8,627 nucleotides of DNA from Synergistales bacterium Syner_01 (GTDB taxonomy: Bacteria; Synergistota; Synergistia; Synergistales; Aminobacteriaceae), in contig LVBO01000084.1 in the NCBI GenBank assembly GCA_001604435.1, positions 1 through 8,627 on the forward strand, written 5' to 3'. Shown here piece by piece: positions 1 to 7,094 of the stretch (within the stretch, counting starts at the first letter, position 1; each line of letters opens with the position of its first letter). A model generated the notes under the pieces. That model was given only the letters and a program-made list of their open reading frames with translations, made no database searches and was not told the DNA's origin. The position numbers and the translations under genes are program-made.

Positions 1-635
1 CCCTCATCTCGGTCGCCATACCCTGCGCGGGGCTCCAGGCGATGATACTGGGAACGGTCGGACAGCTTGGGATGCGATGGGTTCTCGCCGTCTACGCAAC
101 ACTCATCCTTTCGTGGTTTATACTGGGTCGCCTGCTGCACTCCTTTCTCCCCGGATTCAGCCCGGAACTCATCGTGGAGATTCCCCCCTACCGAATTCCC
201 TCGTTCAGGTCACTAGGGCTGAAGCTCTGGATACGAATCCGAGGTTTTCTCCTTGAAGCCGTGCCGCTCGTACTCGGCGGAATTCTCATTGTGGGAGTCC
301 TCGACGCGACAGGTGTTACGGCGTTTCTGTCCAAACTCCTCGCTCCCGTCTTCAACGGACTGCTCGGGCTTCCGCCCGAGGCTTCCGGCCCTGTCCTTCT
401 CGGCATCCTGAGAAAAGACGTGGCGATGGGGATGCTCGGCGCGCTCGATCTTACGCCGGCGCAACTCGTCGTCGCGACAGTGACGCTCTCGATGACCTTC
501 CCTTGCATCGCGACCTTCATCGTCCTCTGGAAGGAGCTCGGCGGCAGGCGAATGGCCGCGTCGATGGGGATAATGACCGCTTCGGCCCTCATCGCCGGAA
601 CGGCGGTACGGTTTCTACTTTCGATCAGATTCTGA
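1..635 (+). CDS. feoB: Ferrous iron transport protein B (FeoB), C-terminal part, truncated at left edge
   Basis: About 210 residues are visible, reading in frame from base 3. The Met codon at 42 is internal: the frame is open to the window edge, and the residues before it (IPCAGLQAMILG) look like a conserved FeoB membrane motif. FeoB is the inner-membrane Fe(II) importer, with an N-terminal G domain (outside the window) and a membrane domain built from two Gate repeats. What is seen is the last part of the membrane domain: several hydrophobic segments, the motif GILRKDVAMGML, and a later FPCIATFIVLWKELGG, which match the second Gate repeat with its conserved Pro-Cys. The stop at 633-635 is followed within 30 nt by a terminator stem shared with the opposing operon. 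The gene is convergent with everything else here and probably unrelated in function. A nucleoside-recognition/Gate protein other than FeoB is the main alternative. Confidence 0.85.
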   Translation, partial: LISVAIPCAGLQAMILGTVGQLGMRWVLAVYATLILSWFILGRLLHSFLPGFSPELIVEIPPYRIPSFRSLGLKLWIRIRGFLLEAVPLVLGGILIVGVLDATGVTAFLSKLLAPVFNGLLGLPPEASGPVLLGILRKDVAMGMLGALDLTPAQLVVATVTLSMTFPCIATFIVLWKELGGRRMAASMGIMTASALIAGTAVRFLLSIRF

Positions 636-651
636 AGCCCTTTCGGGAAGC

Positions 652-700
652 AAAAAATGAAGGAGGGGGAAAGGGCGATGCATTCCCCTTTCCCCCTCCT
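652..700 (-). terminator. Intrinsic terminator ending the minus-strand operon
   Basis: A perfect 15-bp stem pairs 661-675 with 686-700 around a 10-nt loop. Read on the minus strand, the stem is followed by TCATTTTTTGC, a standard U-tract. It lies 18 nt beyond the aroQ stop. On the plus strand the same stem could end feoB, but no T-run follows it there, so any effect on feoB would be weak or Rho-assisted. Confidence 0.9.
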
Positions 701-718
701 CCGCGAAGGCAAACCGGT

Positions 719-1162
719 TTACGCGCCGCCTATGGCGCTGACCACCGCGCGAAGGCCAAGAAGGTAACTGTCGACTCCGAAACCGCAGATCTGCCCCTTC
801 ACAATCTCCGCGAAGACGGAGAGATGCCTGAATTCTTCGCGGGCGTGTATGTTCGACATGTGTATCTCCGCCACTGGAACAGTCAGAATCGCCAAGGCGT
901 CCCGGATCGCGTAACTGTAGTGCGTCCACGCCCCCGCATTGATGATGACGGCGTCGATCCCCTCCTGAAACGCCTGGTGGATTCGTTCGCACATCGCGCC
1001 TTCGGCATTCGTCTGGAAGCTGACTACCTCAACCCCGAGTTCATCGCCGAGAGCTCGCAGCTTTTCGTCGATCTCGTCGAGCGTTATCGTACCGTACTGC
1101 GCAGGATCGCGTTTTCCGAACATATTGTGGTTTACACCGTGAAGCATGAGGATTTTTTTCAT
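719..1162 (-). CDS. aroQ: Type II 3-dehydroquinate dehydratase (AroQ family)
   Basis: 147 residues, the usual length of the small type II dehydroquinases, which interconvert 3-dehydroquinate and 3-dehydroshikimate by trans dehydration as cytoplasmic dodecamers. The active site is complete: Asn11, Arg18 and the catalytic Tyr23 in GKRDPAQYG; QTNAEG at 50-55; Asn75 in IINAGAWTH; Glu99 and catalytic His101 in EIHMSN; Arg108 and Arg112; and the C-terminal GQICGFGVDSYLLGLRA. The N-terminal loop reads HGVNHN instead of the common NGPNLN, which suggests a divergent subgroup. It is the last gene of the operon, 81 nt after iclR. AAAGGAG lies 13 nt before the ATG, a long spacing, but no better start exists. 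Its company (TTT transporter, IclR, AroE-like dehydrogenase) points to hydroaromatic acid catabolism rather than aromatic amino acid synthesis; that is inference. Confidence 0.92.
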   Translation of the reverse strand: MKKILMLHGVNHNMFGKRDPAQYGTITLDEIDEKLRALGDELGVEVVSFQTNAEGAMCERIHQAFQEGIDAVIINAGAWTHYSYAIRDALAILTVPVAEIHMSNIHAREEFRHLSVFAEIVKGQICGFGVDSYLLGLRAVVSAIGGA

Positions 1163-1197
1163 GGCCTGTCTTCCACTCCTTTTCGTCGATCTGGTCG

Positions 1198-1223
1198 GCT
1201 GAACGATTCGTCGAAGGTTCAGC
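1198..1223 (-). other. Hairpin between iclR and aroQ
   Basis: A 7-bp stem (1198-1204 with 1217-1223, GCTGAAC/GTTCAGC) encloses a 12-nt region that can form a further short TTC/GAA pairing. No T-run follows it on the minus strand, so it is not an intrinsic terminator. It could affect mRNA processing or aroQ expression, or it could be a chance structure. Confidence 0.35.
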
Positions 1224-1243
1224 TCATTGGAACAAACAGCATG

Positions 1244-2041
1244 CTACCTATAGGAAAGACACTTCGAAATCTCCTCCGTCATCTTCTTCACGACTGGAAG
1301 CAACTCTTCAACAATTTCGTCGGTAAAGCGAACCGACGGACCTGCTACGGAGAAAACGGTGGTCACCTTGTTTTTCGGATGAAAAATAGGCACGGCGATG
1401 GAGGTGATTCCCTCTTCGCGCTCCCCGTAACTGATAGCGTGTCCCTTTTTGCGGATCATATCGAGGTCGGCCAGAAATGCCTCCCTCGAAATTATGGTGG
1501 TCGGCGTTATCGGTTTCGCCTTCTCGAGCTCGCGGTCCACAAGTTCAGGGTCCGCGTACGCCAGGAGACACTTGCCCGCGGCGCCCGCCCACAGAGGGAA
1601 GCGATCTCCGACCCGGACCACGCAGCGCATGCTGAGGAGGCTCTCCACGTGTTCGTAGCACACACGCGCATCTCCGTCGAGGACATAGAGCGACACCGCC
1701 TCCTTTGTCGTATCGCGAACCTGCTTCATGTAGGGATAGACAATCTTCTGAAGCTTGAAATGGTTCCGCGCGACAGCCCCCAGATAGTACAGATTCGCAC
1801 CGAGCGAGTAGGTCTTTCCGGGGCTTTTTTCGAGGAAACCGAGACCGACAAGGGTGTTCACCATTCGAGAAACCGTCGTCGTCGGAAGATGCATCTTCCG
1901 CGCGATATCCATCAGCGTCAACTCGTCCTCGTCGAGCGTGAAGCACATCAGGATGGAAAACGCCCGCTCCACCGAACGGACAGCCTTCTCCTCCCCGGTT
2001 CCAGTCACAGTCGTCTTTTGGTCTGCTGTATGCCCTTGCAT
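1244..2041 (-). CDS. IclR-family transcriptional regulator
   Basis: 265 residues, normal for the family. Residues about 20-80 form the N-terminal winged helix-turn-helix: SVERAFSILMCF, then LTLMDIARKMHLPTTTVSRM as the recognition region, then the wing LGFLEKSPGKTYSLG. Residues about 95-260 form the C-terminal effector-binding domain, with the family signatures FPLWAGAAGKCLLAY, the GHAISYGEREEGITSIAVPIF block and the closing VVKKMTEEI helix. AGAGGGGG about 7 nt before the ATG supports the start. IclR proteins bind small organic acids and commonly control aromatic, quinate/shikimate or dicarboxylate catabolism; PcaU and QuiR-type regulators belong here. The gene sits inside the operon, 44 nt after aroE, so it probably regulates its own transcription unit. 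The effector cannot be read from sequence. Confidence 0.93.
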   Translation of the reverse strand: MQGHTADQKTTVTGTGEEKAVRSVERAFSILMCFTLDEDELTLMDIARKMHLPTTTVSRMVNTLVGLGFLEKSPGKTYSLGANLYYLGAVARNHFKLQKIVYPYMKQVRDTTKEAVSLYVLDGDARVCYEHVESLLSMRCVVRVGDRFPLWAGAAGKCLLAYADPELVDRELEKAKPITPTTIISREAFLADLDMIRKKGHAISYGEREEGITSIAVPIFHPKNKVTTVFSVAGPSVRFTDEIVEELLPVVKKMTEEISKCLSYR

Positions 2042-2085
2042 GACATCCCCCTCTACAACGCCCCGCTCTCCCTCTCACGGAAAGC

Positions 2086-2979
2086 TCAAGCCGTCAGTTT
2101 TCCTTCTCGTGTAAGATATTCAATACCGCACTGATACATGAAGTCAATGGGAGGCTTCTCGATGCCCGCCCAGAGACGCATCTGTTCGGCCGCCTGGTAG
2201 ACGTTCATCCACAAACCGGAGAGAGTACGGCATCCACGTTTCCCGGCCTCGATAAGAAGCTTTGTCTCCATGGGCACATAGACCACATCGCACACAAGAT
2301 GCGAAGCGCTCAGGAGCTCGGGGGCGAAGAGCACCTCGTCAGTCTTCGGATAGAGCCCAACCTTTGTCGCGTGGATAATCACGTCGAACTCCTCCAGCCC
2401 CTTGCGGATCGTCCGGTCGTTCATCTCGTCGATCTCGCAGACGCCGGGGAAATGGGCGTTCACTCTGGAATAGAGCGTCTCCGCACAGAAGTAATCCCGG
2501 AGGATGCAGAGCGAGCGCATCGCCGTCGCCCCCCTCATCGCGAGGGCGCAGACGATCGCCGTCGCGGCGCCTCCCGAACCGAGGACAAGGTACCGGTGAT
2601 CCGGGATATTCAGTCCGGCCTGTTTCTCGAGCGACTCGACAAATCCGGTACCGTCGGTATTGTGACCGATCTTTCGTCCGTCCTTCTCAATGACGATGGT
2701 GTTGACGACCTCGGTATACCTGGCGGAGTCGGCCAGCCCGTCGATGTACTTGTGTACCTGCGTTTTGAAGGGCATCGTGACGCCCGTACCCGCGTAGTTG
2801 AAGAGCTGCATGGTGCGGACGACGGATTCAAGCTGCCCCATCTCCAGTTCCAAGGGAACGTAGAGCATATCGAGCCCGAGTTTCTGGTAGACGCTGTTGT
2901 GCATGAAAGCAGCGGCGCTCTGCCCCACCGGCTTGCCCAAAAGACCGAAGAATCGCGTGTTCACCGTCGCGCTGAACAT
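2086..2979 (-). CDS. aroE: Shikimate/quinate dehydrogenase-like protein (AroE/YdiB family)
   Basis: 297 residues from the chosen ATG at 2979, which has AAAGGAG 9 nt upstream; a longer form from 3018 has no ribosome-binding site and would overlap the TIM-barrel gene. The family oxidises shikimate or quinate reversibly with NAD(P). The N-terminal substrate domain keeps Ser21 (GKPVGQSAAAFMHN), the catalytic Lys72 (VTMPFK), Asn93 (VVNTI) and Asp109 (GHNTDGTGF). The Rossmann domain has LGSGGAA at 133-139, and the C-terminal block GLWMNVYQAAEQM carries Gln262. Two usual substrate-loop residues differ: the second Ser of the SxS motif is Ala23, and the Asn of the GxNVT motif is Gly66. The segment after beta-2 reads ILRDYF rather than the NRT of NADP-specific AroE, nearer to YdiB-type quinate/shikimate dehydrogenases. 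Context favours a catabolic role. Confidence 0.88.
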   Translation of the reverse strand: MFSATVNTRFFGLLGKPVGQSAAAFMHNSVYQKLGLDMLYVPLELEMGQLESVVRTMQLFNYAGTGVTMPFKTQVHKYIDGLADSARYTEVVNTIVIEKDGRKIGHNTDGTGFVESLEKQAGLNIPDHRYLVLGSGGAATAIVCALAMRGATAMRSLCILRDYFCAETLYSRVNAHFPGVCEIDEMNDRTIRKGLEEFDVIIHATKVGLYPKTDEVLFAPELLSASHLVCDVVYVPMETKLLIEAGKRGCRTLSGLWMNVYQAAEQMRLWAGIEKPPIDFMYQCGIEYLTREGKLTA

Positions 2980-3001
2980 ATTCTCGAACTCCTTTCCCCG
3001 A

Positions 3002-3829
3002 CTACTCGAGGCGGCCATTCAGATGCACCGCGCAAAATGCCTTCGCCGACTCCAAACAACGGCGGGCGTGTTCCTGGTAGCCCAACTCCGCCACACGTTC
3101 CACGTTCGGCAACTCTATCGAGTAGGGAACAACCGGCATCGCGTTCAGAATAGGGGCGATGTCGATTCCTCCCTCCCCCACGTACGATCTGGCCTCCCTG
3201 AGAATCCGCGCCATCTCCGTTTGTTCGACGGGGATTTCCTCGGGCGCGTCGCAGAGGTGCGCGAAGCGGAACCACTCTTTCGGCAGCTTCGCAAGCTCCG
3301 CAGGGTCGTCCTGCGCCCTGTGGAAGTGGTGGATGTCGATCATCAACCCCGCGTTCCGCCGGTTGACCTTTCGAAGCACGTCGACGGCCCCGCCAAGGGT
3401 CCGTACTCCGGCGATGGGGACGTATTCGAGCTCGACGGTAAGACCGTACTGCGCGGCCAGATCGCACAGCTCGGCAAAGCGCTCGACGGCATACTCTCTG
3501 TCAAGCGTCCAGATGCTGCTCAGGACATGCTTCCCGCCAAGCTCCACGGCCGTCGTCATGGCCGGCTCGTACTTCTTGACATCCATGCCGTCGAATATCC
3601 GTGCCAGCTCGATGTCGAGCAACTTTATCCCGGTATCCGCGAAGACGGCTTTCGTCTCCGCCATCAGCTTTTTGTTCTTCGAGAGATCGAAATCGGGCTC
3701 CTCGGGGAGCCCCATATATATCTGCCGCATGCTCACGTAATCGTATCCGCAGTCCGCGGCGATCCGCGAGATCTCCGCGGGCGATGTTTTCAGCACCGTA
3801 AGCTGCGCCAGGGAAAATTGAGGCTGCAT
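3002..3829 (-). CDS. Xylose-isomerase-like TIM-barrel enzyme, possible 3-dehydroshikimate dehydratase
   Basis: 275 residues, typical of the sugar phosphate isomerase/epimerase (AP endonuclease 2-type) TIM-barrel family, which uses a divalent metal held by Glu, Asp, His and Glu. Candidate ligands are Glu135 (VELEYVP), Asp165 (MIDIHHFHR), His191 (RFAHLCD) and Glu239 (YSIELPN), each at the end of a predicted strand. His168, three after Asp165, is also conserved in the family. The position two after the first Glu is Val137, where many members have His (E-N-H). Members include hydroxypyruvate isomerase, inosose dehydratase and AsbF/QuiC-type 3-dehydroshikimate dehydratases; the neighbouring aroE- and aroQ-like genes favour the last, but this is inference. 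GGAGGAGGAG precedes the ATG by about 10 nt. The stop lies 22 nt before aroE, so the two are probably co-translated from one message. Confidence 0.85.
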   Translation of the reverse strand: MQPQFSLAQLTVLKTSPAEISRIAADCGYDYVSMRQIYMGLPEEPDFDLSKNKKLMAETKAVFADTGIKLLDIELARIFDGMDVKKYEPAMTTAVELGGKHVLSSIWTLDREYAVERFAELCDLAAQYGLTVELEYVPIAGVRTLGGAVDVLRKVNRRNAGLMIDIHHFHRAQDDPAELAKLPKEWFRFAHLCDAPEEIPVEQTEMARILREARSYVGEGGIDIAPILNAMPVVPYSIELPNVERVAELGYQEHARRCLESAKAFCAVHLNGRLE

Positions 3830-3892
3830 AATCCGTACTCTCCTCCTCCGAATGTGCGAACACCGTTCTCGAACGACGCGCAGTCTTCAAAT

Positions 3893-3927
3893 GGAGCGCC
3901 CCTCGTCACGAGCGTCAGGGGCGCTCC
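3893..3927 (-). other. Strong hairpin after the second tctC gene
   Basis: A perfect 11-bp GC-rich stem (3893-3903 GGAGCGCCCCT with 3917-3927 AGGGGCGCTCC) around a 13-nt loop. It starts 6 nt past the tctC stop codon. On the minus strand it is followed only by ATTTGAAG, too short a U-tract for a full terminator. Such hairpins after binding-protein genes often protect the upstream message from 3' exonucleases or cause partial termination, giving more binding protein than downstream enzyme. Which applies here cannot be told from sequence. Confidence 0.55.
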
Positions 3928-3933
3928 TCCGTG

Positions 3934-4920
3934 CTACGGTCTGGGAATACCGAACTCCTCGGGAGAGTGCTTCGCCCCGCCCGCATCGTACAGGAGCCAG
4001 GCGCCGACCGACTTGTTCTGCTGAATGTACCCGCGGGCCTTGTCGCCGCTCAGTCCGAGCTTCACGGCGCCGGTGCTCTTGGCGAACTCGTCGAAGCGAG
4101 GATCCTCGTACCCCTTCTGGAAGGCCGCCCGGAGTGCCTCAAGGACGTCGGCCGGAGTTCCTTTGCGCACGAACGCGCCGAAGAACGCTCCCCACGGAAG
4201 GTAGGGCGTGTACTCTTCAAACGCCTCGGTGATCGCCGGCACGGCGGGAATGCTGTCGATGCGCTCCTTGGAAATCACGGCAAGACCGCGTACCGAATCG
4301 GATTTGACGAAGTTCACCGCCGCAAGCAGCCCGACCGCCACAGCGTCGATATGCCCGCCCATGAGCGCCGTGATGCAGGGGCCCTCGCCGTCGAACTGCA
4401 TCTTGTTGAATTTCAGATCATGAACTTTCTCGATCATGGTCGTGGCGACGAAGGGCAATCCTCCGGGGCCGGTGGAGCCCATCGTAATCGTTTTTCCCGA
4501 TACGGCGGCATCGATCAGTTCCTTGTATGTCGTGTAGGGTGAATCCTTCCCGACGAGCACCACGCCGACGTTCGCCATCATCAGGAAGACCGGGTCGAAC
4601 TGATCGTAATCGATCTGGGAGAGACCGGTTACCTTGTAAAGGTTGGGATTTTCCGCGCCGAACAGGATGCTGTATCCGTCTGCGGGCTGATTGGCCACGA
4701 AGGTGGTCGCGATGGCGCCGGTCGCGCCGGTCCGGTTCTGCAGAATGATCGTCTTCCCCAGATGCTCCTGGGCGATGGGCACGATGGCGCGGGCGACGTT
4801 GTCCATGGCGCCGCCGGCGCCCCACATGATGTACCCCTGAAGGTTCTTCTCGGGGTAGGCGGCCGATGCGGAAGCGGTTACAAGAAGCAAAAGCGTGAGT
4901 GCAAGAGCAACTTTTTTCAT
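3934..4920 (-). CDS. tctC: TTT transporter solute-binding protein TctC (second copy)
   Basis: 328 residues, normal for the TctC/Bug family, the periplasmic binding proteins of tripartite tricarboxylate transporters. A Sec signal peptide covers residues 1-20 (MKK, hydrophobic core, SASA before AYPEKN) with no lipobox Cys. Family motifs follow: WGAGGAMDNVAR (ligand-loop GG..D), TIILQNRTGATG, PADGY, GPGGLPF, an MGGH near the middle and VPAITE before YLPWGAFFGAFVRKGTP. It is clearly paralogous to the tctC at 7170-8171: 44 of the first 60 mature residues are identical, and the last residues (AGGAK.SP.EF.IP) also match. GAGGAGGAG 6 nt before the ATG sets the start. It lies 109 nt after tctA and is followed by a hairpin. 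Ligand unknown; Bug proteins bind carboxylates such as citrate, dicarboxylates, amino acids or aromatic acids. Confidence 0.94.
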   Translation of the reverse strand: MKKVALALTLLLLVTASASAAYPEKNLQGYIMWGAGGAMDNVARAIVPIAQEHLGKTIILQNRTGATGAIATTFVANQPADGYSILFGAENPNLYKVTGLSQIDYDQFDPVFLMMANVGVVLVGKDSPYTTYKELIDAAVSGKTITMGSTGPGGLPFVATTMIEKVHDLKFNKMQFDGEGPCITALMGGHIDAVAVGLLAAVNFVKSDSVRGLAVISKERIDSIPAVPAITEAFEEYTPYLPWGAFFGAFVRKGTPADVLEALRAAFQKGYEDPRFDEFAKSTGAVKLGLSGDKARGYIQQNKSVGAWLLYDAGGAKHSPEEFGIPRP

Positions 4921-4926
4921 TGCGAA

Positions 4927-4935
4927 CTCCTCCTC
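4927..4935 (-). promoter_or_regulatory. Ribosome-binding site of second tctC, duplicated leader
   Basis: GAGGAGGAG sits 6 nt before the ATG. With the flanking bases (ACACAT upstream, CGAGGAGGAGTTCGCAATG) it nearly repeats the leader of the other tctC at 8178-8186. This near-consensus Shine-Dalgarno predicts high translation, as expected for a periplasmic binding protein. Confidence 0.75.
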
Positions 4936-4981
4936 GTAATATGTGTGCGGAGCGTTTCAACAAGCAGTTTCAGTTCGGAGC

Positions 4982-5028
4982 CGGACACGGATTTCGCTCC
5001 GTACGTTCTTCCGGAAGTACGGCGTCCG
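4982..5028 (-). other. Structured spacer between tctA and second tctC
   Basis: Directly past the tctA stop, an outer stem CGGAC (4982-4986)/GTCCG (5024-5028) can enclose an inner stem CCGTAC (4999-5004)/GTACGG (5017-5022). A competing hairpin pairs 4987-4991 with 4998-5002. There is no T-run. It may separate expression of the membrane component from that of the binding protein, or be a processing site; folding would have to be computed. Confidence 0.4.
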
Positions 5029-5029
5029 A

Positions 5030-6523
5030 TCAAGAAATTCCCCGCCACCTTCTGTAGGTCTTCGTCTGCGAAAAGAGCAGAAAGGCGATCGAGAGTGTCA
5101 GCACCAGGCTGATCGGACTACTGACGAACCCCTGCAGGAAGGGGATGAGCTGGTTCTCCGCCCCCTGCATCGCTCGCCTGTAGTTCGCGTCGAGCATGGG
5201 GCCCAGGATCAGTCCAAGTACCATCGGCCCCGTGGCGTATCCGTAGAGCCGCATGAAATAGCCGATGATACCGAATCCTATCATGTAGAAGATATCCACC
5301 ACGCTGTTTTGAATCGCGTATGTTCCGATCACCGAGAGGATGATGACCACCGGCATGATGATCGACTTCGGGATCTCGATGATCTTGGAGAACGGCTTGA
5401 CGCTGAGAAGCCCCAACACCATGAGGGCAATGCTGGCGATGCTGAGACAGCTCACGATCATCCAAAAGAGGTGCGGGGTCTCGATCATCAGCATCGGCCC
5501 CGGCTTGAGGCCGTGGATGTAGAGGGCGCCGATGATGATGGCGGTGACCGCGTCGCCGGGGATTCCAAGGGTCAGCATCGGGATGAACGCCCCGCCGATG
5601 GCTCCCTTGTTCGCCGTCTCCGGAGCGACGATGCCCTCGTACGCTCCCGTCCCGAACGGTCGGGAAGGATTCCGCACGGAGCGCTTCGCCTGATCGTACG
5701 CGAGGAGCGCCGCCACGTCCCCGCCCGTGCCCGGGAGTGCGCCGATGAAGACGCCGAGCAGCGAGGAACGTATGGAGAGGGGCAGATATTTTATGAAGGT
5801 CGCCCAGCTCGGAATGATCTTGTCGAGGTTCTGCTTGGGAGAGGACTTCCCGGCGTTCCGGAACTGGGTCAGCGCCTCGGAGACGCCGAAAAGACCGATC
5901 ATCGCCGTAACGAAGCTGATCCCCGCCATAAGGTAGATGTTGCCGAAGGTGTAGCGCAGCTCCCCGGTCGAGGGATCCATCCCCACCATGCTCAGAAGCA
6001 CGCCTATCGCGCCGGCGGTGATGCCCTTGATAGGATCGCCGCCGCCGATGCTGCCGATCAGCAGCAGTCCCATCACCGCCAGAAGGAAAAAGTCCCTCGG
6101 TGAGAATTTCAGCGAAAAGTTGGCGACTATCGGCGCAGCCACCGCGAGCACGAGAATGCCGACGAAGCTTGCGAAGACCGAGACCGTGGTGCACAGGCCG
6201 ATCGCTTTCCCCGCCTCGCCGAGCTGCGCGAGCGGATACCCCTCTATCCCCGTGGCGATGGCCGCGGGAGCTCCCGGGATGTTCAGCAGAATCGCAGTGA
6301 TCGAGCCTCCGTAGACGCCTCCGACGAAGACGCCGCAGATCAAGGCGAGTGCGTTGTTCAGATCCCACGAGAAGGTAAAGGAGATCAGCAACGAGGCCGC
6401 CATGGTCACCGAGAGCCCGGGAATGGCGCCGACCCAGATCCCGGCGAAGACGCCGACCCAGATCAGAAGCATCATCTCCCAATGAAGGAAGGGGATGAGG
6501 AAATACTGAATGTTCTGTTCCAT
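5030..6523 (-). CDS. tctA: TTT transporter large membrane subunit TctA
   Basis: 497 residues, the standard TctA length, strongly hydrophobic throughout with about 10-12 probable membrane segments. TctA is the large permease subunit that works with TctB and a periplasmic TctC to import carboxylates using an ion gradient. Diagnostic motifs are GIWVGAIPGLSVTMA near residues 27-41, YGGSITAILLNIPGAPAA followed by TGIEGYPLAQLGEAGKAIG, the second repeat IGALPGTGGDVAALLAYDQAK, then FGTGAYEGIVAPETANKGA and IPMLTLGIPGDAVTA. The family usually has ANNA where this protein has ANKG. AAAGGGG 8 nt before the ATG supports the start. It begins 16 nt after the tctB stop, consistent with tight coupling. Substrate is set mainly by the binding proteins. 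Confidence 0.95.
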   Translation of the reverse strand: MEQNIQYFLIPFLHWEMMLLIWVGVFAGIWVGAIPGLSVTMAASLLISFTFSWDLNNALALICGVFVGGVYGGSITAILLNIPGAPAAIATGIEGYPLAQLGEAGKAIGLCTTVSVFASFVGILVLAVAAPIVANFSLKFSPRDFFLLAVMGLLLIGSIGGGDPIKGITAGAIGVLLSMVGMDPSTGELRYTFGNIYLMAGISFVTAMIGLFGVSEALTQFRNAGKSSPKQNLDKIIPSWATFIKYLPLSIRSSLLGVFIGALPGTGGDVAALLAYDQAKRSVRNPSRPFGTGAYEGIVAPETANKGAIGGAFIPMLTLGIPGDAVTAIIIGALYIHGLKPGPMLMIETPHLFWMIVSCLSIASIALMVLGLLSVKPFSKIIEIPKSIIMPVVIILSVIGTYAIQNSVVDIFYMIGFGIIGYFMRLYGYATGPMVLGLILGPMLDANYRRAMQGAENQLIPFLQGFVSSPISLVLTLSIAFLLFSQTKTYRRWRGIS

Positions 6524-6539
6524 TGCCGTCGCCCCTTTC

Positions 6540-7067
6540 TTAAGGAAGAATGACGAGGAAAAGATAGCGGAAAACCGCCACCAGCACGGCCAGCGAAGCT
6601 GCCGATATCAGCAACGCCCGGACGATGTGCTTTCCCCTCTGAAGGTAGATCATCCCCGCGACCATGAACGCGTAGGAGGAACCGATGAAGCGGAAGTACG
6701 GGAGCGCTACGCAGTAGGCTACGAGAAGCGACAGCACGACGACGACGTCAAGCGGCAAAAGGTACTGCGCCACGGACGGAGAGGAAGCGTCCGGGCGCTC
6801 ACGCCGGATCGCTTTCAAGAAATTGATCGCGGAACAGACCATGATCACCGTCGACGCGAGCTTCGGAAAGACGGAGGGAGAGGAATATTCCCCGCTGGTC
6901 ATGTCCAGCGCGAAATAGTAGCCGAAAGCGCCGAGAAGAAACGTGATCGCTGTGATTCCCAGCTCGCCGGGCTTTCGCCGGGCTTCGGGGACATAGACGG
7001 AAAGATCCTTCACCATTGCGCCCTCGCCTGGGCTCCCGCCCGATACACTGTCTTTCGGATCGTCCAT
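6540..7067 (-). CDS. tctB: TTT transporter small membrane subunit TctB
   Basis: About 175 residues from this start. TctB is the poorly conserved small membrane subunit of TTT transporters, usually 140-180 residues with four membrane helices. Four hydrophobic segments are visible: ITAITFLLGAFGYYFAL, VFPKLASTVIMVCSAINFL, a long LLPLDVVVVLSLLVAYCVAL, and the C-terminal pair region from FMVAGMIYLQ to the end, with a positively charged patch between helices. The start is uncertain. The ATG at 7088 has no ribosome-binding site and lies next to a hairpin. The ATG at 7067 follows AAGGAAGTGAG. The ATG at 7016 has GAGGG at about 5 nt and gives a 158-residue protein, an equally good choice. Position between tctC and tctA is the classic C-B-A order and makes the call firm despite weak sequence signatures. 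Confidence 0.85.
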   Translation of the reverse strand: MDDPKDSVSGGSPGEGAMVKDLSVYVPEARRKPGELGITAITFLLGAFGYYFALDMTSGEYSSPSVFPKLASTVIMVCSAINFLKAIRRERPDASSPSVAQYLLPLDVVVVLSLLVAYCVALPYFRFIGSSYAFMVAGMIYLQRGKHIVRALLISAASLAVLVAVFRYLFLVILP

Positions 7068-7094
7068 AAAGTACTCACTTCCTTCCATGTGTTG

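Noticed and set aside
503..2134. Long plus-strand open frame of 543 codons opposite aroQ and iclR
   Set aside because: It overlaps feoB and two clear minus-strand genes, its translation is rich in Arg, His and Asp with no recognisable domain, and it has the look of an antisense shadow in GC-rich DNA.
2980..3018. Longer AroE start at 3018
   Set aside because: No Shine-Dalgarno before it, it overlaps the end of the TIM-barrel gene, and the ATG at 2979 has AAAGGAG at good spacing right before the conserved AroE N-terminus.
2897..4024. 375-codon plus-strand frame across aroE, the TIM-barrel gene and the end of tctC
   Set aside because: It spans three well-supported opposite-strand genes and their spacers and shows no domain.
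5118..6482. 454-codon minus-strand frame within tctA
   Set aside because: It is the shifted frame of the TctA gene, full of Arg, His and Gly, with no membrane segments or known motifs. The TctA frame has all the family signatures.
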